Source: Alphaproteobacteria bacterium HGW-Alphaproteobacteria-4
GTDB taxonomy: Bacteria; Pseudomonadota; Alphaproteobacteria; Rhodobacterales; Rhodobacteraceae
DNA: 64,000 bases
NCBI GenBank assembly: GCA_002842855.1
Contig: PHEE01000001.1
Location: 1 to 64,000, forward strand
Reading direction: 5' to 3'
Of this stretch, positions 1 through 8,890 are shown piece by piece. The position numbers were made by a program, and so were the translations under genes. Every line of letters begins with the position of its first letter. The stretch's first letter is position 1. Under the pieces are notes generated by a model that made no database searches, was not told where the DNA came from, and saw nothing but the letters and a program-made list of their open reading frames with translations.

Positions 1-762
1 GCGCGCAATCACGGCCGGTTCGTGCCGACCACCGAGGCGCACGGCATTTTCGCGCAGATCAACGAGGTCTTCGCCAAGGTCGAGAACCTGCAATTTTCGA
101 TCGACGCGCTCAAGCAGGGCGAAGGCGGCGTATTTTCCTTCGCTTCGGCCCCCTCGATCTCGCAGCACATCCTGCCGCGCGCGGTGAAAAGGCTGCGGCT
201 CAAATTTCCCGCGCTGAGGATGAACATCAATATTCTGAAGATTGAAGAGACGGTCGATTACCTGTTGCTGAAAAAAGGCGAGCTGGTGGCGATGAGCTAC
301 AAGATCGACCACCCCGGCCTTGTTTCGCATCTGCTGGCCTCGGGGCGGCTGGTCGCGGTGGTGCCGGTCGGGCACCCGCTGGCCGCGCAGCATGAGATTG
401 CGCTGGCCGATCTGGCGGCGCATCCGCTGATCGGCATCGACCCCGCCGACCCTTACGGCAGAATCCTGTCGGCGCCCTTTGCCGAACACGGGCTGCCGTT
501 TGAGCTTTCGATTCAGGCGCGGTTTGCGCAGACGGTGAACGCGCTGGTGGCGGCGAACCTTGGGGTGGCGGTGCTGGATGAGTTTTCGATGGCGGCGGCG
601 GAAACCCCCGGTGTGGTGGTTCGCCCGATCGCCGAGCCGACCTCGTTCAAGACCTATGGCGTGGTCAACGCCGAGGTCTCGCGGTCGATCTTTGCCGATG
701 AGCTGATCGAATTCATCAAGGCCGAGATGCGCGCGGCGGTGGCGGCGCGGGGGCGGGGATAA
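1..762 (+). CDS. LysR-type transcriptional regulator (5' end cut by window)
   Basis: The frame is open from base 1, so the N-terminal helix-turn-helix lies mostly outside the window. The first residues (ARNHGRFVPTTEA) match the end of a LysR HTH domain (usually R.GR..PT.AG). The remaining residues form the LysR substrate-binding domain, with the typical VAVVPVGHPLA and NALVAANLGVAVL segments. The family binds DNA upstream of target operons and responds to a small-molecule inducer. The gene converges on the AroE-like/Tct operon, so control of that operon is possible but is only inferred from position. Confidence 0.85.
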   Translation, partial: ARNHGRFVPTTEAHGIFAQINEVFAKVENLQFSIDALKQGEGGVFSFASAPSISQHILPRAVKRLRLKFPALRMNINILKIEETVDYLLLKKGELVAMSYKIDHPGLVSHLLASGRLVAVVPVGHPLAAQHEIALADLAAHPLIGIDPADPYGRILSAPFAEHGLPFELSIQARFAQTVNALVAANLGVAVLDEFSMAAAETPGVVVRPIAEPTSFKTYGVVNAEVSRSIFADELIEFIKAEMRAAVAARGRG

Positions 763-853
763 CTTCCTGACCCTTGCCCGGCCCCTTTGCAAGGGCTGCG
801 CCCACCCCGGCGGGGCGGGCATCGCCCTCGGTTGCCCTCCGCAATGATCTGCC

Positions 854-1699
854 TCAGCCCTCGGTCAACAGCGCCAACCGCAGCGCAGGCAGATCGAGCG
901 GCAGGCCCGCGAAGATTTGCCATGCATGCACGCCTTGCCAGAAGAACAGCTCATAGCCCGAGATCATTGCCAGCCCCGCCGCTTCGGCATCGCGCAGAAA
1001 CTGGGTTTCGACAGGGGTATACACGGCATCGAACACCCACGCGGCACCCGCCAGATCCGCAGGCGCAAACACGGAACCGTCGTAACCAACCATGCCGATG
1101 GGGGTCGAGTTGATCAGACCTTGCGCGCCCTGCGCGGCCTCGGCCACAGTCGCGAATACCTGCACGGCCATGCCCGGTGCTGCCGCGCGCAGTGCTTCGG
1201 CCAAAGCCGTCGCCTTGCTGCGGTCCTGATCGACCAGATGCAGGGCAGGGGCCCTGAGTGCCACCAGCCCGAAGGCAATGGCGCGGCCCACGCCACCGGT
1301 GCCGACCATGCACACGGTGCCGGGGTTGGCATCGCCGCGTGCGCCACGGTAGGCGGCGATGAAGCCGGAATGATCGGTGTTGAAGCCCTTTGGCCCGTTT
1401 GGCGTGAACAGCACGGTGTTGACCGCGCCGATCGCGCGCACCAGCGGGTCATCGATGCCAAGCCGCGCGGCAGCCCGCTCTTTGTAGGGGTAGGTAATGT
1501 TGATGCCGCGATAACCGCCCCTGGCGCAATCGGCAAACACCGCGTCGAAATCACGCCCCATGTCGCGCGGCACCAACCGCGCGTAATCCACCGCCAGCCC
1601 GTTCTGCGCCCCCGCCAGCCGATGCAGCAACGGCGAGCGCGAGCGCGCGATATTGTCGCCGATCAGCCCAAGTTGCAGGTCGGTTTTCTGCGTTGTCAT
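854..1699 (-). CDS. Shikimate/quinate dehydrogenase-like protein (AroE family)
   Basis: This 281-residue protein has the AroE layout. An N-terminal substrate domain carries SRSPLLHRLAG and NITYPYKE (the catalytic Lys motif), then come GFNTDHSGF, the Rossmann glycine loop GTGGVGRAIAFG, NSTPIGM, and the closing YELFFWQGVHAW helix. The family reduces 3-dehydroshikimate, or oxidises shikimate/quinate, with NAD(P). The start at 1699 overlaps the TctA stop as ATGA, so the gene is translationally coupled to a carboxylate transporter. That context favours a catabolic hydroaromatic dehydrogenase over the biosynthetic AroE. The substrate is not proven by sequence. Confidence 0.82.
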   Translation of the reverse strand: MTTQKTDLQLGLIGDNIARSRSPLLHRLAGAQNGLAVDYARLVPRDMGRDFDAVFADCARGGYRGINITYPYKERAAARLGIDDPLVRAIGAVNTVLFTPNGPKGFNTDHSGFIAAYRGARGDANPGTVCMVGTGGVGRAIAFGLVALRAPALHLVDQDRSKATALAEALRAAAPGMAVQVFATVAEAAQGAQGLINSTPIGMVGYDGSVFAPADLAGAAWVFDAVYTPVETQFLRDAEAAGLAMISGYELFFWQGVHAWQIFAGLPLDLPALRLALLTEG

Positions 1700-3210
1700 T
1701 TCCGCCCCCAAAGCCTGCGCCAGCCGCGCCCGGCCATGCCCCAAACCGGCGTTTGCGACACGAAGATCAGGATCACCGAGGCCAACAGTACCGCCGACAG
1801 CGGCGAGCTGAGCGTGCCCCAAAGCAACCTCCCAAGGTCCTCACGGTCGGAAATGATCGCGCGGCGCCAGTTTTCGTCGATCAGGCGGCTCAGGATGACG
1901 CCAAGGATCACCGGGCCGACCTGATAGCCGTAAAGCTTCAGGAAGTAGCCAAACACCCCGAAGCCGAGCGCCCAATAGACATCCATCAGGCTGTTGGTCA
2001 CCGCATAGGCGCCGACGATGCTGAGCAAAAGGATCAGCGGAATTAGCACCGGGCGCGGCAGCTCGACGATCTTCACGAACAGCCGAATGCCGGTGAGGCC
2101 GAAAAGCAGCATGAAGAAATTGGCCAGCACCAGCGCGCCGACGATGAACCAGAACATCTCGGGCCGGTCGATCATCAGCATCGGGCCGGGGTTGAGGCCG
2201 TGAATGAACATGGCGCCAATGATGATCGCGGTCACCGCGTCGCCCGGAATGCCGAGCGTGATCATCGGAATGAAGGCACCACCCACCGCCGCGTTGTTGG
2301 CCGATTCAGGCGCCACCAGCCCTTCGCGCGCGCCTTGCCCGAACGGAACCTCGGGGTTCTTGGTCACCCGCTTGGCATGATCATAGGCCAGCAGCGCCGC
2401 AATATCGCCGCCGGTGCCGGGCAGGGCGCCGATGAACACCCCGATGGCCGAGGTTTGCAGGCTGAGCGGCAGGTATTTGCGCACCGCCCCCCAAGACGGG
2501 ATGATGCGGCTGATCGCCTGCTTGATCGCCAGCTTGTCGATGTGGTGCAGCTGCATCAGCGCTTCGGAGATGCCAAAGAGGCCGATCATCACCGCGATAA
2601 AGCTGATGCCGCCCCACAGGTCGATGATGCCAAAGGTGAACCGTTCCTGCGCGGTCAGCGGGTCAAGCCCCACCGCGCCGATCAACAGCCCCAGCGCCCC
2701 CGCAAACACGCCCTTCATCAGGCTTTCGCCCGAAAGCGAGCCGACCAGCAGAATGCCGAGAATCGCCAGCAACATGTAGTCGCGCGGCTGAAAGCGCAGC
2801 GCGAATTCCGAAACGGCGGGCGCCGCGATGGCCAGAACCGCAATTCCGATGGCGCCGCCGACGAAGCTCATCACCGTCGAAATGCCGATCGCCTCGCCCG
2901 CTTCGCCCTTTTGCGCCAAGGGATAGCCGTCAAGCGCGGTGGCAATGGCTGAAGGCGCGCCGGGGATGTTAAGCAAGATCGCGGTGCGCGAGCCGCCGTA
3001 AACCCCGCCCATGTAGATGCCCACCATCAGGCTCAGCGCCGGGTAGATATCCCATGTGAAGGTGAACGAAATCAGGATCGACACCGCCATGGTGACCGAC
3101 AGGCCCGGAATCGCACCCACATAGATGCCCGCAAACGTGCCAAGCGCGATCAGCCCCAGCAGTTGCAGATCAAACCACGAAATCAGGAAATAGTGCAGCG
3201 AATCCATCAT
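1696..3210 (-). CDS. tctA: Tripartite tricarboxylate transporter, large permease TctA
   Basis: The 504-residue hydrophobic protein has many membrane segments and matches the TctA family in length (about 500). Glycine-rich signatures include GAIPGLSVTMA and the repeat copy GALPGTGGDIAALLAYDHAKR, and APESANNAAVGGAFIPM is typical of TctA. It forms the translocation channel of a periplasmic-binding-protein-dependent secondary carrier for carboxylates. It overlaps TctB upstream by 4 bases and the AroE-like gene downstream, so TctC-TctB-TctA-dehydrogenase read as one operon. Confidence 0.93.
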   Translation of the reverse strand: MMDSLHYFLISWFDLQLLGLIALGTFAGIYVGAIPGLSVTMAVSILISFTFTWDIYPALSLMVGIYMGGVYGGSRTAILLNIPGAPSAIATALDGYPLAQKGEAGEAIGISTVMSFVGGAIGIAVLAIAAPAVSEFALRFQPRDYMLLAILGILLVGSLSGESLMKGVFAGALGLLIGAVGLDPLTAQERFTFGIIDLWGGISFIAVMIGLFGISEALMQLHHIDKLAIKQAISRIIPSWGAVRKYLPLSLQTSAIGVFIGALPGTGGDIAALLAYDHAKRVTKNPEVPFGQGAREGLVAPESANNAAVGGAFIPMITLGIPGDAVTAIIIGAMFIHGLNPGPMLMIDRPEMFWFIVGALVLANFFMLLFGLTGIRLFVKIVELPRPVLIPLILLLSIVGAYAVTNSLMDVYWALGFGVFGYFLKLYGYQVGPVILGVILSRLIDENWRRAIISDREDLGRLLWGTLSSPLSAVLLASVILIFVSQTPVWGMAGRGWRRLWGRK

Positions 3211-3722
3211 TTTGGCGACCCCGAAAAGAGGTTCTGCACCCAGGCGATGATCTCGCGTTCAGGCACGACGCCTTCGGGCATCAGCACGGTAAAGATCAGC
3301 CGGAACACGATGTAGATACCCGCCACCGACAGCACCGAAATGCCGAGCGCATAGAGCGGCGAAGTGCGGCCCAGCAGCCAGATCGAGATGGTCAGAAAAA
3401 CGAACGAGGTCGGCAGGAACCCCAGCGGCTGCAGCGCCACCGCATAAAGCCCGATCATCAGGGCCATGCCGACCACCCGCAGCGGCAAGATCTCGCGCCA
3501 GTCGCGGATATGGCTGGCGGCGGGCAGGCGCGCCGTGCGCCAGAAGATCAGCCCCGAGGTGATGACCATCACCGCCGTCACCGCCAGCGGGAAGGTGCCG
3601 GGCGCGCTCAGCGCCTCAAATCCCGAAATCCCGAAGGCAATGGTCGTCAGCCAGAGGCTGAGCACCAGAAGTGCAAGCGAAAACGCGGCCTCGCCGGGCA
3701 GTCTGCGGGTCTTGTCGTGCAT
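3207..3722 (-). CDS. tctB: Tripartite tricarboxylate transporter, small permease TctB
   Basis: This 171-residue protein has four predicted membrane helices, as TctB proteins do, for example LALLVLSLWLTTIAFGI near the N-terminus and a central VVGMALMIGLYAVALQPLGF. TctB supports the large permease TctA. The ATG at 3722 (MHDKTRRL) was preferred over an upstream in-frame start because the extra 17 residues are not hydrophobic or family-like. The stop overlaps the tctA start. Confidence 0.87.
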   Translation of the reverse strand: MHDKTRRLPGEAAFSLALLVLSLWLTTIAFGISGFEALSAPGTFPLAVTAVMVITSGLIFWRTARLPAASHIRDWREILPLRVVGMALMIGLYAVALQPLGFLPTSFVFLTISIWLLGRTSPLYALGISVLSVAGIYIVFRLIFTVLMPEGVVPEREIIAWVQNLFSGSPK

Positions 3723-3802
3723 GAAAACGTCCCCCCCAATTCCAGGTGAAACGCCGCCCCGCGGCCTCGGCAACGGGGCGGCGCATCTGGTTTGGCACGA
3801 GC

Positions 3803-4795
3803 TTAGGGCCGCGCGATGCCGAAGTCAGCCGGCGAGAACTTGGCGGCGCCGGCATCAAACACCAGCCAGGCAGTGGTTTTCTGCCAGTTGGTCAGGAAGC
3901 TGCGCGCGTCCTCGCCCGCGAGGTTCAGCATCGAGAAGCCGCGGCCCTCGATCAGCGCCACGAACTCGGGGTTGTGGGTCGCTTCGCCAAAGGCGGCTTG
4001 CAGCTTGTCCACCACTGCGTCGGGCGTGCCGTTTTTCACGAAGATGCCGAAGAACGGGCCCCAGGGCAGGTATTTGGCATAGGCCGGGTAAGCCTCGGTG
4101 ATCGGCGCCACATCGGGCAGGGCCGGGTTGGCGGTGGTATCGATCAGCACCAGTGGCTTCATGCGGCCGGCTCGAATGCCTTCAATCGCGGCCCCCAGAA
4201 CGGCAGGCATCACGTCGATGGCGCCGCCTTGCAGCGCGGTCAACGCCGGGCCGTCGCCATCATAGGGCACCGCGATAACCGGAAGCGCCACTTCCGAGGA
4301 CAGCATGGCGGTGATCACCGACGGCAGGCCGCCGGGGCCGGTCGAGCCGAACTTCACCTCGTTCGGGTGCGCCGCAATATAGGCCACAAGCTCGGCGAAG
4401 GTGTTGTAGGGCGCATCGGGGCGCGCCACCAGCAGCGGCACGCCGCGCGCGATCAGGTTGATCGGGGTAAAATCGGCATAGTCGCTGTCGCCAAGGCCCA
4501 TTACCTTGTAAAGCTGCGGGTTTTCGGCGCCCATGAGCAGCGTGTAGCCATCGGCAGCTTGCGCGCCGACATATTTAAGCGCAATCGCGCCAACCCCGCC
4601 GGTCATGTTCTGCATCACCACCGAGCCACCGAGAATCTTTTCGGCATGCGGCGTGATCGAGCGCATCACCACGTCGGTGGAACCGCCCGCGCCCCACTGG
4701 ATGATGCCCTGAATCGCTTTTTCGGGGTATTCGGCCATCGCGGGCGCAGCCGCCATCAGCAGCGCCGTAACGGCGCCGAGCAATTTGGTCTTCAT
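3803..4795 (-). CDS. tctC: Tripartite tricarboxylate transporter substrate-binding protein TctC (Bug family)
   Basis: This 330-residue protein starts with a clear signal peptide (MKTKLLGAVTALLMAAAPAMA). Bug-family marks follow: IIQWGAGGSTDVVMR at the ligand-binding loop, GGVGAIALKYV, and KFGSTGPGGLPSV. It captures a carboxylate in the periplasm and delivers it to TctAB. A GGGAGG ribosome site precedes the ATG. It is the first gene of the operon, and its promoter must lie in the 4796-5123 gap. Confidence 0.93.
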   Translation of the reverse strand: MKTKLLGAVTALLMAAAPAMAEYPEKAIQGIIQWGAGGSTDVVMRSITPHAEKILGGSVVMQNMTGGVGAIALKYVGAQAADGYTLLMGAENPQLYKVMGLGDSDYADFTPINLIARGVPLLVARPDAPYNTFAELVAYIAAHPNEVKFGSTGPGGLPSVITAMLSSEVALPVIAVPYDGDGPALTALQGGAIDVMPAVLGAAIEGIRAGRMKPLVLIDTTANPALPDVAPITEAYPAYAKYLPWGPFFGIFVKNGTPDAVVDKLQAAFGEATHNPEFVALIEGRGFSMLNLAGEDARSFLTNWQKTTAWLVFDAGAAKFSPADFGIARP

Positions 4796-5123
4796 GGAAC
4801 CCTCCCAAGGTCACGGTGTTCAGACACGGCATCCTCTGGCCGTGTCGATACGCAAGATTTGTCGGCTACGGCCGGGCATAACGTCAATTGCTTAACTATG
4901 CCTTTTCATAAACCTGATGTTATTTTGTGTCCGGCCCGCGGGGTTTCTGGCCCGCCAGATCAGAACGGTGACCGCAGGCCCATCAGATATTCGCAATAGA
5001 TAAGATACCAAACGCAGGCACGTACAGCCAATGCCCCGGGTGATGCCCTCGCCGCCGAAGCCGTTGATTTTCTGCCCCGCCCCGGTAATATCCATCGGGT
5101 AGGTACTTGTGACAGGGCGGACC
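4796..5123. other. Divergent intergenic region between tctC and the small secreted protein gene
   Basis: About 330 bases without a convincing gene. The part around 4880-4930 is noticeably richer in A/T than its surroundings, which fits a promoter for tctC on the minus strand or for the plus-strand gene. I see no clear operator palindrome and cannot place -35/-10 boxes with confidence. Confidence 0.4.
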
Positions 5124-5657
5124 ATGCGGCGGATCGCGGCGATATTTCTGGCTTTCACCCTCGGTGCCACCCCGGTGCTGGCCGAGAAATACGAAACCAC
5201 CCGGCTTTTCAACCGCGGTGCCTGGTATGTAGAGCTGACGCATGACACCGAAGATGGCCAGCTTTGGTGTTCCGGTGAAACCCGCAACAACAGCGCCCAG
5301 ACGTTCTCGGTCACCGCCTATGATGATGGCGCGGTCGTCCTGTTCGTGTTCGACAACAGCTGGAACCTTGCGCCGCGCGCTGTCGATTTCATCGTTTACA
5401 TCGACCGCCAGCGCTGGACGATCAGCGGCGATGCCGATGGCGTGGCCATTTCGGTGGCGCTCGACGGCAAGGACAAGGCCGACGAGTTTCTGGTTGACCT
5501 TGCACGCGGCAATTCCGTTGCGGTGGCCAACGCCGACGACCGCCGCATTGCCAGCTTCTCGCTTTCCGGGTCGTCCGCCGCGCTATCGACCTTGATGGAT
5601 TGCTGGTCGAGCATCCTTGTCGGCGGTCCGGGGCCGGGCAAGAAAGACCCGTTCTGA
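5124..5657 (+). CDS. Small secreted/periplasmic protein of unknown function
   Basis: This 177-residue protein starts at ATG 5124, although an in-frame GTG at 5109 would add five residues. The start MRRIAAIFLAFTLGATPVLA is a classical signal peptide cleaved after VLA. The mature part looks like a beta-rich domain with paired cysteines (one in LWCSGET, one in LMDCWSS) that could form a disulphide. I do not recognise a characterised family. It is convergent with the ABM-domain gene. Confidence 0.65.
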   Translation: MRRIAAIFLAFTLGATPVLAEKYETTRLFNRGAWYVELTHDTEDGQLWCSGETRNNSAQTFSVTAYDDGAVVLFVFDNSWNLAPRAVDFIVYIDRQRWTISGDADGVAISVALDGKDKADEFLVDLARGNSVAVANADDRRIASFSLSGSSAALSTLMDCWSSILVGGPGPGKKDPF

Positions 5658-5663
5658 GCGGCG

Positions 5664-5978
5664 TTACAACACCCCCATCACCTCATACATCACCGGCTCG
5701 AAGCTGCGGCAGAGCGTGGCGATGTGGCGGTTGCGTTCGCGCATTTCGGTGGTGCGCAGCATCGCCATGAAATCCTCGCGCTTCTGCCACTGGCTGTAAT
5801 TGGCAATGCGGGTCTGCGCGTCATTCATGTGAAGCGCGGCCGCCAGAAAGCCGGGTTGGTGGCGGATGAACTTGTGGTAGGCATCTGCCAATGCCTCCAT
5901 CAGGTCGTCGGCGGTGCCGGGTGTCATCTCGAATGTGGTCAACACGGTCTGGCCTTTGAAATCCTTTGAAATCTGCAT
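5664..5978 (-). CDS. Antibiotic biosynthesis monooxygenase (ABM)-domain protein
   Basis: This 104-residue protein looks like a ferredoxin-like ABM domain. It has a conserved phrase of the type RHQPGFLAAALHMNDAQTRI followed by NYSQWQKREDFMAM, which is typical of small ABM/heme-degrading-like oxygenases. The start at 5978 has a strong GGAGG site just upstream, and a longer frame extends upstream without homology. The substrate is unknown. Members often act as cofactor-free oxygenases, but many are uncharacterised. Confidence 0.75.
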   Translation of the reverse strand: MQISKDFKGQTVLTTFEMTPGTADDLMEALADAYHKFIRHQPGFLAAALHMNDAQTRIANYSQWQKREDFMAMLRTTEMRERNRHIATLCRSFEPVMYEVMGVL

Positions 5979-6058
5979 GGCTCGGCCCTCCTTTGGTGCA
6001 TCCTGCCACAGCCTTGCGCGCGCGTCACGCGGCGTGAAGTGGCGTGTATGCGCGGCCG

Positions 6059-7363
6059 CTATAGCAAGAACAGCACAATCCCTGGAAACGCCACCAGCAG
6101 CAGCACGCGGGCAAGGTCGGATGCCACGAACCACAGCACGGGGCCATAGGCGGCGCTCGCCGGGGTTTCGCGGTCAAGCGCGCAGATCACGAACAGGTTC
6201 ATGCCAACAGGGGGGGTAACAAGGCCCACCTCGACCACGATCAGCACCAGCACGCCGAACCAGACCGCCGTATCGGCACCAGCAAGGCCAAAGTCGAGGC
6301 CCGCAACCAGCGGCCAGAAGATCGGGATGGTCAGCAGAATCATCGAAAGGCTGTCCATCACGCAGCCAAGCGCTAGGTAGAAGACAAGGATCAGCCCCAG
6401 CACCGCAAACGGCCCCAGCCCCAGCCCCACGACAAACGCAGACAGTTCCTGCGGCACCCGCGCGAACGCCAGAAAGCCGTTGTAAAGCGCGGCACCCAGC
6501 AGGATGAAAAAGATCATCGCGCTGGCACGCGCGGTTTCAAGCAACGCCTCGACCAGCCCGGCACGGCCCAGCCCGCCGCCCGCCCAGGCGACCAGCCCGG
6601 TGCCGGCGGCGCCCACCGCAGCGCCCTCGGTCGGGGTGAACCAGCCGCCCCAGATGCCACCCACCACCAGCGCGAAGATCGCCGCCACCGGCCAGAGTGC
6701 CAGCGTCGCGCGGCCGCGCCCGCCGCGCGGCTGCGGCGCCCCCGCCGCCTCGGGGTGACGGCGCACATATAGCGCGATCACCACCCCGTAGCCCGCCGCC
6801 GCCAGCAGCCCCGGCAGCAGCGCCGCCAGAAACAGCCGCGCGATATTGGTTTCGGTCAGGATCGCATAGATCACCAGCACCACCGAGGGCGGAATGAGAA
6901 TGCCCAGCGTTCCCCCCGCCGCCAGCGTCGCCACCGAAAACCCGCCCGTATAGCCCGCGCGCTTCAACTCGGGCAGCGCGACTTGCCCCATCGTCGCGGC
7001 GGTGGCCAGCGACGATCCGCAGATCGCCCCGAACCCCGCAGAGGCCGCAACCGATGCCATCGCCAGCCCGCCGCGCCAATGCCCGACCCATGCCCCGGCA
7101 GCACGAAACAGCGCCCGGCTCATGCCGCCACGGGTGGCAAACTGGCCCATCAGCAGAAACATCGGAATGACCGCAAGCGAATAGCTTGAAAACGTCGAAA
7201 AGCTCTCGGTTTTCAGCCGCGCCAGCACCATTGCCGGGCTGCCGGTGGCCAGCGTCAACCCCGCCGCGCCCACCGCGAACATCGCCAGCCCGATCGGCGC
7301 GCGCGCAAAGATCAGTGCCAGCAGCAACGGGAATGAGGCAAAGCCCAGCGCCAGCGTGCTCAT
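6059..7363 (-). CDS. TRAP transporter large permease (DctM type)
   Basis: The 434-residue protein has about 12 hydrophobic segments. DctM signatures include RAPIGLAMFAVG, GGMSRALFRAAGAWVGHWRGG, the SSLATAATMGQVALPELKR region, and the PTEGAAVGA loop. It forms the Na+-coupled transport channel of a TRAP carrier. The start at 7363 overlaps the small permease stop by four bases. The gene closes the dctP-dctQ-dctM unit. Confidence 0.93.
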   Translation of the reverse strand: MSTLALGFASFPLLLALIFARAPIGLAMFAVGAAGLTLATGSPAMVLARLKTESFSTFSSYSLAVIPMFLLMGQFATRGGMSRALFRAAGAWVGHWRGGLAMASVAASAGFGAICGSSLATAATMGQVALPELKRAGYTGGFSVATLAAGGTLGILIPPSVVLVIYAILTETNIARLFLAALLPGLLAAAGYGVVIALYVRRHPEAAGAPQPRGGRGRATLALWPVAAIFALVVGGIWGGWFTPTEGAAVGAAGTGLVAWAGGGLGRAGLVEALLETARASAMIFFILLGAALYNGFLAFARVPQELSAFVVGLGLGPFAVLGLILVFYLALGCVMDSLSMILLTIPIFWPLVAGLDFGLAGADTAVWFGVLVLIVVEVGLVTPPVGMNLFVICALDRETPASAAYGPVLWFVASDLARVLLLVAFPGIVLFLL

Positions 7364-7848
7364 GGCCGCGCCCGCAGCGCATCCCACGTCGCCACCAGCG
7401 CCGCTACCGCGGCGGCAGCGGTGCACGCGGCATAGGCCCACCAAACCGGGATCGCCAGCAGAAAGGTGGTCTCGCCGCTGCGTGCCTTGGCCGAGGTGCC
7501 CGCGCCCAACCGCCACGCGATCAGCACCATCGCCGCCGCCATCCCCAGCGCCCAGAACCGCATCAACGCGGCATTGGCGCGTGCAGGCAGCCGTGCGGTA
7601 AACACCTCGACCGTGGCATGTGCCCGGTCAAGCTGAGCCAGCGGCAGAAAGGCAAACACCACAAAAGCCACGCCCAGCTCGACCAGTTCATACCCCGCGC
7701 GCACCGGGCCAAACCCCGCCAGCCCCAGCCGCGCCAGCGCATTGCCCGCCACGCTGGCACAGACCATCGCCACCAGCGCCAGCAGCACCGCGCCCCCCAC
7801 CAGTGCCAGCCCCTGCGCCAGCCCCCGCATCAGTCGCTCAAGCACCAT
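7360..7848 (-). CDS. TRAP transporter small permease (DctQ type)
   Basis: The 162-residue protein has four membrane segments and the DctQ spacing. The central motif LVELGVAFVVFAFLPLAQLDR corresponds to the family pattern E...y.v.w..flgaa.a. It overlaps dctP upstream by 11 bases and dctM downstream by 4. It partners DctM in the inner membrane. Confidence 0.9.
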   Translation of the reverse strand: MVLERLMRGLAQGLALVGGAVLLALVAMVCASVAGNALARLGLAGFGPVRAGYELVELGVAFVVFAFLPLAQLDRAHATVEVFTARLPARANAALMRFWALGMAAAMVLIAWRLGAGTSAKARSGETTFLLAIPVWWAYAACTAAAAVAALVATWDALRARP

Positions 7849-8857
7849 GCGCTGCCAGTGCCGCCTTCACCCGCGCAAGCAGTCCCGCGCCGTCAATCCC
7901 GACCGCCGCCATTTCGGCCAGCCATTGTGTCACCACCGGCTCGGCTGCGGCCTGCCAGCGCGCGGCCTCGGCCTCGCTCAGCACCACCACCGCATTGCCC
8001 GCCGCCACCGCTTCGGCGCGCATCGGCGCATCGGCACCCTGTTGCAGCCGCCCGGCGTTGGCTGAGAACGCCGCGCCCGATGCCGCATCGATGATGGCGC
8101 GCAAATCGGGCGGCAGCCCCTCATACCGGCCCGTGTTCATCGCCAGAATGAAGGTTGCCACATAGACCGCGCGACCCGGAAATTCGGTGTGGTTGTGCAC
8201 CAGCTCCGCCGCGCGGATCGAGCTTGTCACCTCCCACGGCAGCAGCGCGCCATCGATCACGCCTTTCGCCAGCGCCTCGGGCACCGCCGGCACCGCCATG
8301 CCCAGCGCCACCGCGCCCAATCCTTCCAGCAGTTGTGCGGTAATCCGCGACGGCGCGCGCAGTTTCAGCCCCGCCATGTCCTCAAGCCGCAGCACCGGGC
8401 GCGCGGAATGGATTACCCCGGGCCCGTGCACCCAGGTGCCAAGAATGTGCATGTCCTTGAAATCGGTAGTGAACATTTCGGCTTCGGCAATCTCCCAGAA
8501 GGCCCGGCTGGCGCCTTCGGCATCGGCCACGAGAAACGGCAATTCAAATGCCTCGCTGCGCGGAAACCGCCCCGGCGTATAGCCCGGCAAGGTCCAGATG
8601 ATATCGACCACGCCATCGAGCAACTGATCGACCAGATCGGCGGGTTTGCCGCCCAGCTGCATCGAGGGGTAGCGTTCAATCTTGATCCGCCCACCCGAGT
8701 CGGCCTCGATCCGGTCGGCCCAGGGGTCGAGGATATTGGCAGGCACGAAACTTTGCGCGGGCAGGAACTGGTGCAGCCGCAGCACAACCTGCTGTGCGGC
8801 CGCGGCGCCGGTCAGGGAAAACAGCAGGGCAAGGGCAGCAAACGTGCGGGCAATCAT
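7838..8857 (-). CDS. TRAP transporter substrate-binding protein (DctP type)
   Basis: This 339-residue protein starts with a signal peptide (MIARTFAALALLFSLTGAAAA). DctP features include LRLHQFLPAQSF, the IKIERYPSMQLGG motif, LKLRAPSR (the conserved Arg that binds the ligand carboxylate), and DGALLPWE. It probably delivers an organic acid to DctQM, and the exact ligand cannot be read from sequence. It begins 33 bases after modC, so transcription may run through from the molybdate genes. Confidence 0.92.
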   Translation of the reverse strand: MIARTFAALALLFSLTGAAAAQQVVLRLHQFLPAQSFVPANILDPWADRIEADSGGRIKIERYPSMQLGGKPADLVDQLLDGVVDIIWTLPGYTPGRFPRSEAFELPFLVADAEGASRAFWEIAEAEMFTTDFKDMHILGTWVHGPGVIHSARPVLRLEDMAGLKLRAPSRITAQLLEGLGAVALGMAVPAVPEALAKGVIDGALLPWEVTSSIRAAELVHNHTEFPGRAVYVATFILAMNTGRYEGLPPDLRAIIDAASGAAFSANAGRLQQGADAPMRAEAVAAGNAVVVLSEAEAARWQAAAEPVVTQWLAEMAAVGIDGAGLLARVKAALAAHGA

Positions 8858-8890
8858 CGGCGGTCTCCTCGGCTGGTCGCGCGCACTATG

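Noticed and set aside
917-1924. Long open frame on the plus strand opposite the AroE-like gene
   Set aside because: It is a GC-driven antisense shadow. Its translation is rich in Arg/His/Gln/Gly without family motifs, while the opposite strand has clear AroE signatures.
3746-4999. 417-codon plus-strand frame opposite tctC
   Set aside because: It mirrors tctC and has the low-complexity composition of a shadow frame. The minus strand encodes an intact signal peptide and Bug-family protein.
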